Positions 33,716 to 41,443 of a stretch of 64,000 nucleotides of DNA are shown here, piece after piece; the first letter of the stretch is position 1; the number at the start of each line of letters is the position of its first letter. Made by a program: the position numbers and the translations under genes. A model generated the notes under the pieces. That model did not search any database, was not told the DNA's origin, and saw only the letters and a list, made by a program, of their open reading frames with translations. Source of the DNA: Roseithermus sacchariphilus (GTDB taxonomy: Bacteria; Bacteroidota; Rhodothermia; Rhodothermales; MEBIC09517); the NCBI GenBank assembly GCA_003285105.1, contig CP030158.1, positions 4,698,449 to 4,762,448 on the forward strand, written 5' to 3'.

Positions 33716-34183
33716 ATGTGGCGACGCGTGCCCGGCCTCGTCGTCCGGGGCCACGGGGTGGCTTCCGGCCGGAAGAACGACCCGCGCTTCCCTGGCGGCA
33801 CCCTCCGCATGCAGCTTCCGCACTTCCGTGCACGCGGGCTGGATCTGTCGGCCTACTACCGGGGCACGATCAACGTGTGCATTGCGCCGCACCGGTACGT
33901 CGTCCGCCGGCCCCGCTGCACCTTTCGCCACGTCCGCTGGCATCCGACCGAGCCGGCCGAGGACTTCTCGTTCTTCGACACCCGCCTGGAAACCGCCGAC
34001 GGCCGCCGCTACCCGGGGCTGATCTACTACCCTCACCCCGAAACCAAACCCGAACACGTCCAGCCGCCGGACGTGCTGGAGGTGCTGACCGTTTTCATCC
34101 CCGGCCTGCGCTACGGCGACCCGGTGCACCTGGAAACCGACCCGGCGCAGCTCGACATCGTCATCCGGGAGGCACCGGGCTGA
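33716..34183 (+). CDS. DUF120/CTP-dependent riboflavin-kinase-like barrel protein
   Basis: The 155-aa protein is not a standard bacterial family I can name. It can be laid against the archaeal CTP-dependent riboflavin kinase fold. It has a glycine-containing first loop (V-V-R-G-H-G-V-A-S-G), then Y-Y-R-G-T-I-N-V, matching the metal-binding G-T-L-N of those kinases. R-Y-P-G-L-I-Y-Y-P and P-P-D-V-L-E-V-L-T-V-F-I-P-G-L-R-Y-G-D-P-V follow, matching the kinase's C-terminal I-I-E-I-I-A-P and G-D-x-V. The kinase role is inference from fold motifs. It starts 8 bp after the M49-like gene, so the pair is probably one operon. Confidence 0.6.
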   Translation: MWRRVPGLVVRGHGVASGRKNDPRFPGGTLRMQLPHFRARGLDLSAYYRGTINVCIAPHRYVVRRPRCTFRHVRWHPTEPAEDFSFFDTRLETADGRRYPGLIYYPHPETKPEHVQPPDVLEVLTVFIPGLRYGDPVHLETDPAQLDIVIREAPG

Positions 34184-34198
34184 ACGGCCGGCGGCTCG

Positions 34199-35806
34199 CT
34201 AGCCCTCGCTCCGCACCTCCTCGCTTTCGGCATAGCCGTACCGGATGGCCCGGGCCCGTACCGTCGTGCCCGGCTCGACGACGAGCGGCTCGGTGTAGAG
34301 CAGCCAGTGGGGGTCGTCGCCCGTCTCCGTCGTATAGGCGATGGAGGCCCCCTCGGTGGGACAGGAGATGGTGACGGTGCCGTCGGCCGCACGGTCGACG
34401 ACCGGCGGCTCCGTGCGGGGCTGCGTGCCGCCCGGCCACATCTGCGCGACCATCTCGGCCTCCGGGATGTGGCCCATGTCGCCCGAGGCCTCGATCCAGC
34501 GGTCGAGTTCATTCCGCATCCGAAGCAGCACGTCGGCATACCGCGGATCGCCGGCGAGGTTGTGGATCTCGTGCGCGTCCGCGTGGGTGTCGTAGAGTTC
34601 CTCGGGGTCGCGCCGGTCGCGCAGCCACAGCGCCACCGGCCCCCGGGCCTGCCCGCTCGCCTGGAGGCGCAGCAGTTCCTGCATCGTCGGCATGCGGTTA
34701 CGGTAGGGCACGTCCAGGATGTAAGGCTGGTCCGGCATGTAGTTGCGGATGTACTTGAATCGGTCGTCCCGCACGGCTCGCACGTGGTCGTACGCCTCGT
34801 CGATGCGGTCGCGGGCGGCGTAGACGTAGGAACGCGGCGGGGCGGCCTGCTCACCCAGGAACGCCTGGCCCTGCATGTGCCCGGGGATCGGCACGCCGGC
34901 GATGGAGAGCACCGTCGGCCCCAGGTCCATGAGGCTGACGAGCCGGTCGGTCGTGGTGCCGGGCTCGATCTGCCCCGGCCAGCGGATCATCAGCGGCACG
35001 TGCAGGCCGGCATCGTAGAGCCAGCGCTTGGCGCGGGGCAGGCCGTCGCCGTGATCCGTCCAGAAGAACACGACGGTGTTGTCGGCCAGGCCGTCCTCCT
35101 CCAGCTGGCGCAGGATCACGCCGACCAGCGAGTCCAGCGTGGCGATGTTATCGTAGTGCTGCGCGAGGTCGCGGCGGACGACGGGCGTATCCGGATAGTA
35201 CGGCGGCACGGCGACGGCGGCAGGGTCGGTCTCAACCGGCTTTTCGCGCGGCCACACCTGGCTCTCGTGGGTGACGGTAAAGTTGAAGACCGCGAAGAAC
35301 GGCTGGTCCGGGTCGGGCCGGTTGCGCCAGTGAGCCTGGCGGCTGTTTTCGTCCCAGACCGTGCGGGGCGTACCGAACTGGTAGTCGGTCTTGACGTTGT
35401 TCGTCGTGTAGTAGCCGGCGGCACGCAGGTACTCGGGAAACGCCTTGACGTGCGGGGGCGGGACGGCCTCGTAGGGGCCGGGCAGGTGAGGGGCCTCGTG
35501 GGAGGTCCGCATGTGATGCGCGCCGATGGCAGGCTGGAACATGCCGGTGATGATGGCGGCCCGGCTGGGCGCACAGACGCCGGCGGTGGTGAACGCCCGC
35601 GTGTAGCGCAGGCTCTCCTCCGCGAACCGGTCCAGGTTCGGCGTCCGGGCGAGGGTGTCGCCGTAGGCGCCGAGGCGTGGGCTCAGGTCCTCGGCGCTGA
35701 TCCAGACGATGTTGGGCGGAGGCAGGGCGGCATCCGGCGAACCGGACCGGCACGCCGCACACAGGAACAGACCACCGAGGACAAGACCGAAGTGCAAACG
35801 GGACAT
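34199..35806 (-). CDS. sulfatase with C-terminal chitobiase-like beta domain, lipoprotein
   Basis: The 535-aa type I sulfatase carries the active-site sequence C-A-P-S-R-A-A-I-I-T-G, whose Cys must be oxidised to formylglycine by a separate maturase. The N-terminal metal segment N-I-V-W-I-S-A-E-D-L-S is slightly unusual (E-D instead of D-D). W-T-D-H-G-D-G-L and the C-terminal family blocks follow. Residues about 460-535 (S-I-A-Y-T-T-E-T-G-D-D-P) resemble the CHB_HEX_C beta domain. A lipobox-like A-A-C lies near residue 18. The ATG at 35806 is chosen; an ATG at 35821 is close. Neighbouring GH88 and SDR genes suggest sulfated uronic polysaccharide use. Confidence 0.92.
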   Translation of the reverse strand: MSRLHFGLVLGGLFLCAACRSGSPDAALPPPNIVWISAEDLSPRLGAYGDTLARTPNLDRFAEESLRYTRAFTTAGVCAPSRAAIITGMFQPAIGAHHMRTSHEAPHLPGPYEAVPPPHVKAFPEYLRAAGYYTTNNVKTDYQFGTPRTVWDENSRQAHWRNRPDPDQPFFAVFNFTVTHESQVWPREKPVETDPAAVAVPPYYPDTPVVRRDLAQHYDNIATLDSLVGVILRQLEEDGLADNTVVFFWTDHGDGLPRAKRWLYDAGLHVPLMIRWPGQIEPGTTTDRLVSLMDLGPTVLSIAGVPIPGHMQGQAFLGEQAAPPRSYVYAARDRIDEAYDHVRAVRDDRFKYIRNYMPDQPYILDVPYRNRMPTMQELLRLQASGQARGPVALWLRDRRDPEELYDTHADAHEIHNLAGDPRYADVLLRMRNELDRWIEASGDMGHIPEAEMVAQMWPGGTQPRTEPPVVDRAADGTVTISCPTEGASIAYTTETGDDPHWLLYTEPLVVEPGTTVRARAIRYGYAESEEVRSEG

Positions 35807-36134
35807 GGCAAAAAAACACATGGTGAACGAGGCCGGCAACGATGAAGCGGAATCGGAGAGAGGACGCAGCGGCACACCGACGCAGCGGCACACCGCCGCA
35901 CCGGCACACCGACGCAGCGGCGGCTCCGTCCAGCGGCGGCTCCGTCCAGCGGCGGCTCCGTCCAGCGGCGGCTCCGTCCAGCGGCGGCTCCGTCCAGCGT
36001 CGGCCGTTTGCAGTATACCGATCCGCCCCGACTCATTCCGCCGCATTATGCCCGCCTGCCGCATCGCGGAGCCTTTGAGGCGGCACGGCGTCTGTGATTC
36101 CACGCCGCCCGTATCCATTCGCTCGTGCGCCCCC
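35807..36134. other. 328-bp divergent intergenic region with repeats
   Basis: The spacer separates the leftward sulfatase from a rightward small secreted protein. The 16-bp tandem array (35918-35997) and degenerate GCGGCACACCG repeats to its left take up much of it. I see no gene; the coding-looking frames are by-products of the repeats. Confidence 0.6.
35918..35997. repeat. 16-bp tandem repeat, five exact copies
   Basis: The unit CGGCGGCTCCGTCCAG is repeated five times without change. The number of copies may vary between strains and could affect spacing of the sulfatase promoter. Translated frames give a 16-residue periodic peptide that is not a real protein. Confidence 0.9.
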
Positions 36135-36650
36135 ATGACCGCCCACCTGCGCCCCATCGTCCCGGCTCTGCTCCTGCTGCTCCTCGCGCCGACCGCCGCC
36201 CCGGCCCAGCCGGCGCCCGACCGCATGCGTGCCTCGCTGGAGGGCCTCGGTCCCTTCGCCGTGGTCGTCGACCTCGAAGGCAGCGTTTCCGTCACGTCGG
36301 ACGAGGGGCTGGACGTGACGGCGCTGACCCGGCAGGTGCTGGACCGGCTCGTGGAGGCCGGCCTGCCGGCGGTGCCCCCCTCCCCCGCCGCCCCCGAAGG
36401 CAGCGCGCCCTACCTCTACGTCCACCTCAACACGATGGAGCTGGAGCAGGGCCTCGTCCCGTTCGCCATCAGCGTACAACTGTTCCAGCCGGCACGCCTG
36501 CAGCGCGACAGCAACAGGACGGTTTCGGCGATCACCTGGGAGCACAGCGTGGTGGGCCTCGTCTCGCGGGATCTCCTGCCGTCCGTCGGCACGGCCGTGA
36601 TGAACCTGCTGGAAACGTTCATCGACGACTACCGGGCGGTGCATCGCTGA
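36135..36650 (+). CDS. hypothetical secreted protein
   Basis: The 171-aa protein has a strong signal peptide (about 1-24, seven leucines in a row region, ending A-P-A-Q). The mature part is a compact alpha/beta domain: V-V-V-D-L-E-G-S-V-S-V-T, Y-L-Y-V-H-L-N-T-M-E-L, and W-E-H-S-V-V-G-L-V-S-R-D. I do not recognise the family. It is rightward, divergent from the sulfatase, and followed after 71 bp by a DinB-type gene. Confidence 0.7.
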   Translation: MTAHLRPIVPALLLLLLAPTAAPAQPAPDRMRASLEGLGPFAVVVDLEGSVSVTSDEGLDVTALTRQVLDRLVEAGLPAVPPSPAAPEGSAPYLYVHLNTMELEQGLVPFAISVQLFQPARLQRDSNRTVSAITWEHSVVGLVSRDLLPSVGTAVMNLLETFIDDYRAVHR

Positions 36651-36721
36651 TCCGGCCCGCCGGACGCGCTCGTCCTTCCCCCGTACAACCCTCGACCGTC
36701 TCACCGCATCGCACGCACGCC

Positions 36722-37309
36722 ATGCCCGACCCGTCGACGCTCGACGTCCGCCATCCCCACCTTCAGCACTGCCTGGCCGAGGTCCGGGACGCCCTCGCCC
36801 GGGCTCGCGCCCTGGGTGCCACCTACAGCCCGGCTCAGCTCGCCTGGAAGCCGGAGCCGTCGGTGTGGAACATGCTGGAATGCCTGGATCACCTGATCGT
36901 GCTGGACGGGATGTACGTCCCCCACATCCGGGCCGCCATCGACGGAGCGCCGGAGGCCCTGCGTGGCAGCGAGGCCCCGTTCAAACCGTCGCTGCTCGGG
37001 CGGCTGTTCTACCAGATGGTCAAGCCCGACCCGGCCTTCCGCCTGAAGGCGCCACGCCCGTTCGCCCCCCGGCCCGCCCTGACCGACACCGCCGTGATCG
37101 ACCGCTTCGTCGCGCATCAGGAGACGCTGATGGACCTCATGCGCCGGGCGGACGGGCTGGACCTGCGCAAGGTGACGCTCCCCTCTCCCCTGAGCAGCCT
37201 GCTGCGGTTCAGCCTGGGCGACGTGTTCTGGTTTCTGCCGGCCCACCAGCAACGGCATCTCCGGCAGGCCGAACGCCTGGCCCGCCACCCCAATTTCCCC
37301 TCGGCCTGA
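36722..37309 (+). CDS. DinB-like four-helix protein
   Basis: The 195-aa protein is of the DinB/YfiT superfamily: N-M-L-E-C-L-D-H-L-I-V-L-D near residues 56-68 supplies one His, and H-Q-Q-R-H-L-R-Q-A-E at the end supplies two more. The C-terminal S-L-G-D-V-F-W-F-L-P-A-H-Q is typical. It may act as a thiol-dependent metalloenzyme; the substrate is unknown. It is only distantly similar to the other DinB gene in the window at 18788-19273. Confidence 0.82.
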   Translation: MPDPSTLDVRHPHLQHCLAEVRDALARARALGATYSPAQLAWKPEPSVWNMLECLDHLIVLDGMYVPHIRAAIDGAPEALRGSEAPFKPSLLGRLFYQMVKPDPAFRLKAPRPFAPRPALTDTAVIDRFVAHQETLMDLMRRADGLDLRKVTLPSPLSSLLRFSLGDVFWFLPAHQQRHLRQAERLARHPNFPSA

Positions 37310-37348
37310 GGCGGCCCGGCGGGAGGCTACGCGGGCCGCGCCGCTTCG

Positions 37349-38125
37349 TCAGAGTCGCGCCAGCGTCAGGCCGCCGTCGACCATGAGCACCTGGCCCGTG
37401 GAGTAGGGCAGATCCCCGCGCGCGAGCAGGGCGACGGCCTGGCCCACGTCCGCCGGCCGGCCCCAGCGCGGCTGCACGAGCAGCCCCTCCTCGATGAGCC
37501 GGTCGTACTTCTCCTGCACGCCGCGCGTCATGTCCGTCTGGATGATCCCCGGCCGGACTTCGTAGACGGGGATGCCGGCCGCTCCCAGCCGCACGGCGAA
37601 GAGGCGGCACGCCATGCTGAGGCCGGCCTTCGAGACGCAGTACTCCCCCCGGTTCACCGAGGCGACGGTGGACGAGACAGAGGTGACGAAGACGATGCAG
37701 CCGGCGAACGCGGCATCGGCGGCGTGCTGCTCCAGCATCCAGTTGGCGACGGCCTGTGTGAGGAAGTAGGGCCCCTGCAGGTTGATCCGCATCACCCACT
37801 CGAAGCTCTCCTCGGTGGCCTCCAGGAGGTCGTTGCGCTCCCGCGGGGCGACGCCGGCGTTGTTGACCAGCACGTGCAGCCGGCCGTAGTGGCGGCGGAC
37901 CTCGCCGAGCAGGCGCCGCCGGGCGTCGGGGTCGGCGACGTCGGCCACGGTGTAGAGCACATCGGCACCGCGGGCACGCAGCGCCTCGATGGGGTCCCGG
38001 ACGTCGGCCGGGTCGCGGCGGCCGCACAGGGCCAGGTCGAAGCCTTCGTCGGCCAGCGCCTCGGCGATGCCGAGGCCGATGCCGCGGGTACCGCCGGTGA
38101 TCAACGCCACACGTCGCACGGACAT
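37349..38125 (-). CDS. SDR-family oxidoreductase (FabG-like)
   Basis: The 258-aa classical short-chain dehydrogenase has the cofactor loop T-G-G-T-R-G-I-G-L-G at about 11-20, N-N-A-G at about 89-92, and the catalytic Ser and Y-C-V-S-K (Tyr/Lys about 162-166). The end is V-D-G-G. The sequence after the cofactor loop (C-G-R-R-D) suggests NADP preference. Family assignment cannot tell 3-ketoacyl-ACP reductase from sugar-acid dehydrogenase. The GH88 gene lies 42 bp upstream on the same strand, which favours an uronate-derived substrate. Confidence 0.88.
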   Translation of the reverse strand: MSVRRVALITGGTRGIGLGIAEALADEGFDLALCGRRDPADVRDPIEALRARGADVLYTVADVADPDARRRLLGEVRRHYGRLHVLVNNAGVAPRERNDLLEATEESFEWVMRINLQGPYFLTQAVANWMLEQHAADAAFAGCIVFVTSVSSTVASVNRGEYCVSKAGLSMACRLFAVRLGAAGIPVYEVRPGIIQTDMTRGVQEKYDRLIEEGLLVQPRWGRPADVGQAVALLARGDLPYSTGQVLMVDGGLTLARL

Positions 38126-38167
38126 GGCAGGTCGTCGGATGAAGGGAAGGGAAGCGAGCGGGAGCGG

Positions 38168-39559
38168 CTAGGCCGGGTCGCCCGGCACGGCGCCGAAGAA
38201 CGTCAGGTAGGGGCCGCCTTCGTGGAGGCGCTGGAGGTAGAGCGCCACCTCACGGAGGTGGTAATCGCCCCACATGGTGGCTTCTCCGCAGGCCACCTGC
38301 CGGCCCGGGGGCACGTGATCCCAGCGGTTCGGCCAGTGGTAGGCGGCGTGCAGGAGCAGCCCCTGGTGATCGGGATCGGTAGCCAGGTACGGCTCGTCCA
38401 GCAGCGTGTGCACGACGCGGAGGCCGGCCTTCCGGTAGCGCGTGCCATCCTCGCCGCGGGCGTCCAGGTAGCGACCCAGGCGCAGCAGGCCCTGCGCCGC
38501 AATGGCCGCCGCCGAGCTGTCGACGGGCTCGTACGGGTTGAAGGGGTCGGCGGGACGGCCGAGGTAATCGCCCAGGCGGTGCAGGTTGGGCGCGCCCGTG
38601 TCCCAGTACGGCACGCCGCACGTCGGCGTATGCTCGATGTAGAAGTCCGCCGTCGCCAGAGCGGGACGGCGCATCATCGCCTCGACGGCGCCGCGGCCGC
38701 CGTAGGGAGCCAGCTCGTCGTCGGGCAGCGTGGCGAGGAACTCCAGCTGCTCGGCGTAGCCGCAGAGCACCCAGGCCAGGCCCCGCGTCCAGGTGGTGAA
38801 CGGGCTGTAGCCCTGCTGCGTGCTCGGGCAGCGGTAGCGGCCGTCGTTCAGGTTGAAGATGCTTTCGTGGACGACGCGCCCGCGGACGTCGTAGCCGTCG
38901 CGCCCCTCGCCGTAGTAGACGTTGTACGTCGCCGTGGCCCGCGCGTGGTCGATCAGGCGGTGGAGCAGCGACACCCTTTCATCGTGCTCGGCCATCAGCA
39001 CGTGGCCGAGGCGGTGCGCCAGCGCCAGCGCCCGCAGCGAGCGGATCGTGTCCGAGAAGAGCGAATGCGGGCCGTTGAAGGAGTAGATGAAGCCGCCGCC
39101 GTCGTGGGTGCGCGTCCACCGGGCGGCCTGCACGGCCCCCGAGCACTTCAGCGCCAGCTCGTAGAAGCGGCGTTCCCAGGTCGAAGCCGGCAGGCGCCCC
39201 TCGTGCATCAGGCGCAGCAGGTTGCCGTAGGTGCTGACGTTGTTGAAGCCGTGGTCGTGCACGCCCAGGTGCGTCACGTGCGGCGCCATGCGCGCCACCG
39301 TCTCCCGCCGGCCGATCGCCAGGGCGTCCTCCTCCCCCGTGGCATCGAAGTGCAGCAGCGCCGAGCCGTACTGGAACCCCTGCGTCCACTCGGTCCAGCC
39401 GCGGGCGGTGTAGCGCCCGTCGACGGTGAACACCGGCGCTCCCTCCTCCGGCGTGCGGGTGGCCTCGATGGCCCGGATCTTCGGCCCGGACAGGCTCCAG
39501 AGCCGGCGAAGGCCCGGCGCCAGGTCGGCCGGCGTAAGGTTGTGGTTCAGGTCGATCAC
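38168..39559 (-). CDS. GH88-family unsaturated glucuronyl hydrolase-like protein
   Basis: The protein of about 463 aa has an (alpha/alpha)6 barrel of the GH88/GH105 kind: G-F-Q-Y-G-S-A-L, H-D-H-G-F-N-N, D-S-S-A-A-A-I-A-A-Q-G-L-L and the closing C-G-E-A-T-M-W-G-D-Y-H-L-R-E. Such enzymes remove the unsaturated uronic acid left by polysaccharide lyases. No signal peptide is evident from the chosen GTG (39559); an upstream ATG at 39628 adds a basic leader of poor coding quality. With the downstream SDR and nearby sulfatase it suggests degradation of sulfated, uronate-containing glycans. Confidence 0.88.
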   Translation of the reverse strand: MIDLNHNLTPADLAPGLRRLWSLSGPKIRAIEATRTPEEGAPVFTVDGRYTARGWTEWTQGFQYGSALLHFDATGEEDALAIGRRETVARMAPHVTHLGVHDHGFNNVSTYGNLLRLMHEGRLPASTWERRFYELALKCSGAVQAARWTRTHDGGGFIYSFNGPHSLFSDTIRSLRALALAHRLGHVLMAEHDERVSLLHRLIDHARATATYNVYYGEGRDGYDVRGRVVHESIFNLNDGRYRCPSTQQGYSPFTTWTRGLAWVLCGYAEQLEFLATLPDDELAPYGGRGAVEAMMRRPALATADFYIEHTPTCGVPYWDTGAPNLHRLGDYLGRPADPFNPYEPVDSSAAAIAAQGLLRLGRYLDARGEDGTRYRKAGLRVVHTLLDEPYLATDPDHQGLLLHAAYHWPNRWDHVPPGRQVACGEATMWGDYHLREVALYLQRLHEGGPYLTFFGAVPGDPA

Positions 39560-39644
39560 GGCGAAACAGCAGGATAACCGTGTGAAGGCACGGAAACGGA
39601 GGTGGAGCCGCCCGGACGGGACGGGCACCGCGGCGGGCGGCGCG

Positions 39645-39803
39645 TCAGAACAGCGCGTAGATGAACGGGGCCAGCGCCGAGCCCTGGGTCAGCACGATCA
39701 GCAGACTCAGCAGCACCAGCACGATCACGATGGGCGCCAGCCAGTATTTCTTGCGCACGCGCAGGAAATCCCAGAACTCTTTCAAGATGCGCAGCTTTCC
39801 CAT
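39645..39803 (-). CDS. small membrane protein, DUF5989 family
   Basis: The 52-aa protein begins M-G-K-L-R-I-L-K-E-F-W-D-F-L-R-V-R-K-K-Y-W, has one hydrophobic helix (about 23-40) and ends S-A-L-A-P-F-I-Y-A-L-F, matching the DUF5989 pattern. Family members often lie beside carbamoyltransferase or SGNH hydrolase genes, neither of which is seen here. It is well supported by pattern despite its small size. Confidence 0.85.
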   Translation of the reverse strand: MGKLRILKEFWDFLRVRKKYWLAPIVIVLVLLSLLIVLTQGSALAPFIYALF

Positions 39804-39862
39804 GGGTCCCCATCGGGCAGGTTCGACGTCGGGCAGGAATCTACGATACCGGCCGGGGATTT

Positions 39863-39919
39863 GCCCACCCGGATCGGCCACGCCCACCCGGATCGGCCAC
39901 GCCCACCCGGATCGGCCAC
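39863..39919. repeat. 19-bp tandem repeat, three exact copies
   Basis: The unit GCCCACCCGGATCGGCCAC is present at 39863-39881, 39882-39900 and 39901-39919. It is in the 255-bp divergent spacer between the DUF5989 gene and the first permease gene. I see no other feature in that spacer. Confidence 0.88.
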
Positions 39920-40058
39920 GCGCCGGGCGGAAGCGCACGGGCTGCCCCGGCGGGCGGTTCGCCCCGCTGCAACCCCGATCGCTCCTGCATCGTACAGCAC
40001 GCGTTCGCTCCGTCCGGCGGCCGTGCCGGGCGATCCCTTCGACCCGAGTCCCCATTCC

Positions 40059-41291
40059 GTGACGCGCTATCTCTTCGAACTCTGGGAAGGCCTGCTCATC
40101 GCCCTGCGGGCCATCGGAAGCCACAAGCTGCGCGCGGTGCTGACCACGCTGGGCATCATCATCGGCATCACGTCCGTGACGCTGATGGCGACCGTCATCG
40201 GCGGCATCGAGAAGCAGTTCGACGAAGACATGGCCGAACTGGGCACGGATGTGCTCTACATCGAGAAGTGGCCGTGGATGACGGGGCCGGGCTTCAAGTG
40301 GTGGAACTACATCAACCGCCCGAACATCGAGGCCCGGCTGGCGGACGTCATCAACGAGCGGTCGGTCTACGCCGTGGCGGCCGTGCCGGTGGTGTCGACC
40401 TCCCGCACGGTCCGCTACGAGGGCGTGACGATCTCCGGCGTCTCCGTCGAGGGCTCCACGTCGGCCTATCCGCTGGTGCGGACGGTCAACCTCGAGCGAG
40501 GGCGGTTTTATACGGACCTGGAGGTGCGCAGCGCCCGCGCCGTGGCCGTGATCGGGGCCGGGCTGGCCGAGCGGCTGTTCCCGCTGTCGGAGCCGCTGGG
40601 CAAAGAGATCCGGGTAGCGGGGCACCAGTTTCAGGTGATCGGCGTGATGGCCCGGAAGGGGTCCAGCGCCGAAGGCATGTCCGAAGACAACCAGATCAAG
40701 ATCCCGTTCACCACGTTCAGCAACCTGTTCGGGACGCGCTGGCGCAGCGTCTCGGTGCAGGTGCGGGTCGAGCCCGGCATGCTGGAGCGGGCCCAGGACG
40801 AGATCACGGGCATCGTGCGCGTGGCGCGCAAGCTGGATGCGCTGGAGGAGAACGACTTCGAGATCAACCAGCAGGCCAGTTTGCGGGAGCAGCTGGCCCC
40901 CATCAAGCTGGCCATCTACTCCATCGGCATCGGGCTGACGGCCCTGGCGCTGCTGGTCGGCGGGATCGGGGTGATGAACATCATGTTCGTCTCGGTCAAG
41001 GAACGCACCCGCGAGATCGGCATCCGCAAGGCCGTCGGCGCCAAGCGCCGCACCATCCTCATCCAGTTTCTCATCGAAGCCATCATCGTGTGCCTGCTCG
41101 GCGGGCTGATCGGCATCGGCATCTCGCTGGCGCTCACGGGCGCGATCAGCCTGGTGCTGCCGGCCTACCTGCCGGTCCAGACCATCCTGGTCGCCTTCGT
41201 CATCTGCATCACCATCGGCATTCTGTTCGGCCTGGCCCCGGCCTGGTCCGCCGCCAAGGCCGAGCCGATCCAGGCCCTGCGGTACGAATGA
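40059..41291 (+). CDS. ABC transporter permease, MacB/FtsX type (first of pair)
   Basis: The 410-aa protein has one N-terminal membrane helix (about 20-45, R-A-V-L-T-T-L-G-I-I-I-G-I). A large MacB-type periplasmic domain follows (about 50-280), then three C-terminal helices with V-G-G-I-G-V-M-N-I-M-F-V-S-V-K-E-R-T-R-E-I-G-I-R-K-A-V-G-A, the FtsX-family coupling region, and A-E-P-I-Q-A-L-R-Y-E at the end. The start is GTG at 40059. No ATPase gene is adjacent, so the ATP-binding partner must be elsewhere. These transporters move energy to the outer envelope, for example in efflux or lipoprotein traffic. Confidence 0.92.
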   Translation: MTRYLFELWEGLLIALRAIGSHKLRAVLTTLGIIIGITSVTLMATVIGGIEKQFDEDMAELGTDVLYIEKWPWMTGPGFKWWNYINRPNIEARLADVINERSVYAVAAVPVVSTSRTVRYEGVTISGVSVEGSTSAYPLVRTVNLERGRFYTDLEVRSARAVAVIGAGLAERLFPLSEPLGKEIRVAGHQFQVIGVMARKGSSAEGMSEDNQIKIPFTTFSNLFGTRWRSVSVQVRVEPGMLERAQDEITGIVRVARKLDALEENDFEINQQASLREQLAPIKLAIYSIGIGLTALALLVGGIGVMNIMFVSVKERTREIGIRKAVGAKRRTILIQFLIEAIIVCLLGGLIGIGISLALTGAISLVLPAYLPVQTILVAFVICITIGILFGLAPAWSAAKAEPIQALRYE

Positions 41292-41443
41292 CGCGGCGAA
41301 CCCGCGGCGAAGGGCGACGCGGAGCACGGCCCGCCGGTCCGGCCTCCGGGCGGTGACCTTCGGGCGGCGCCCTTCGCCCCTCCCCCCTCGCCCTCCCTGG
41401 CACCGGCTCGACGATCGACACCACAGACCGTCCCTCACCCCCC

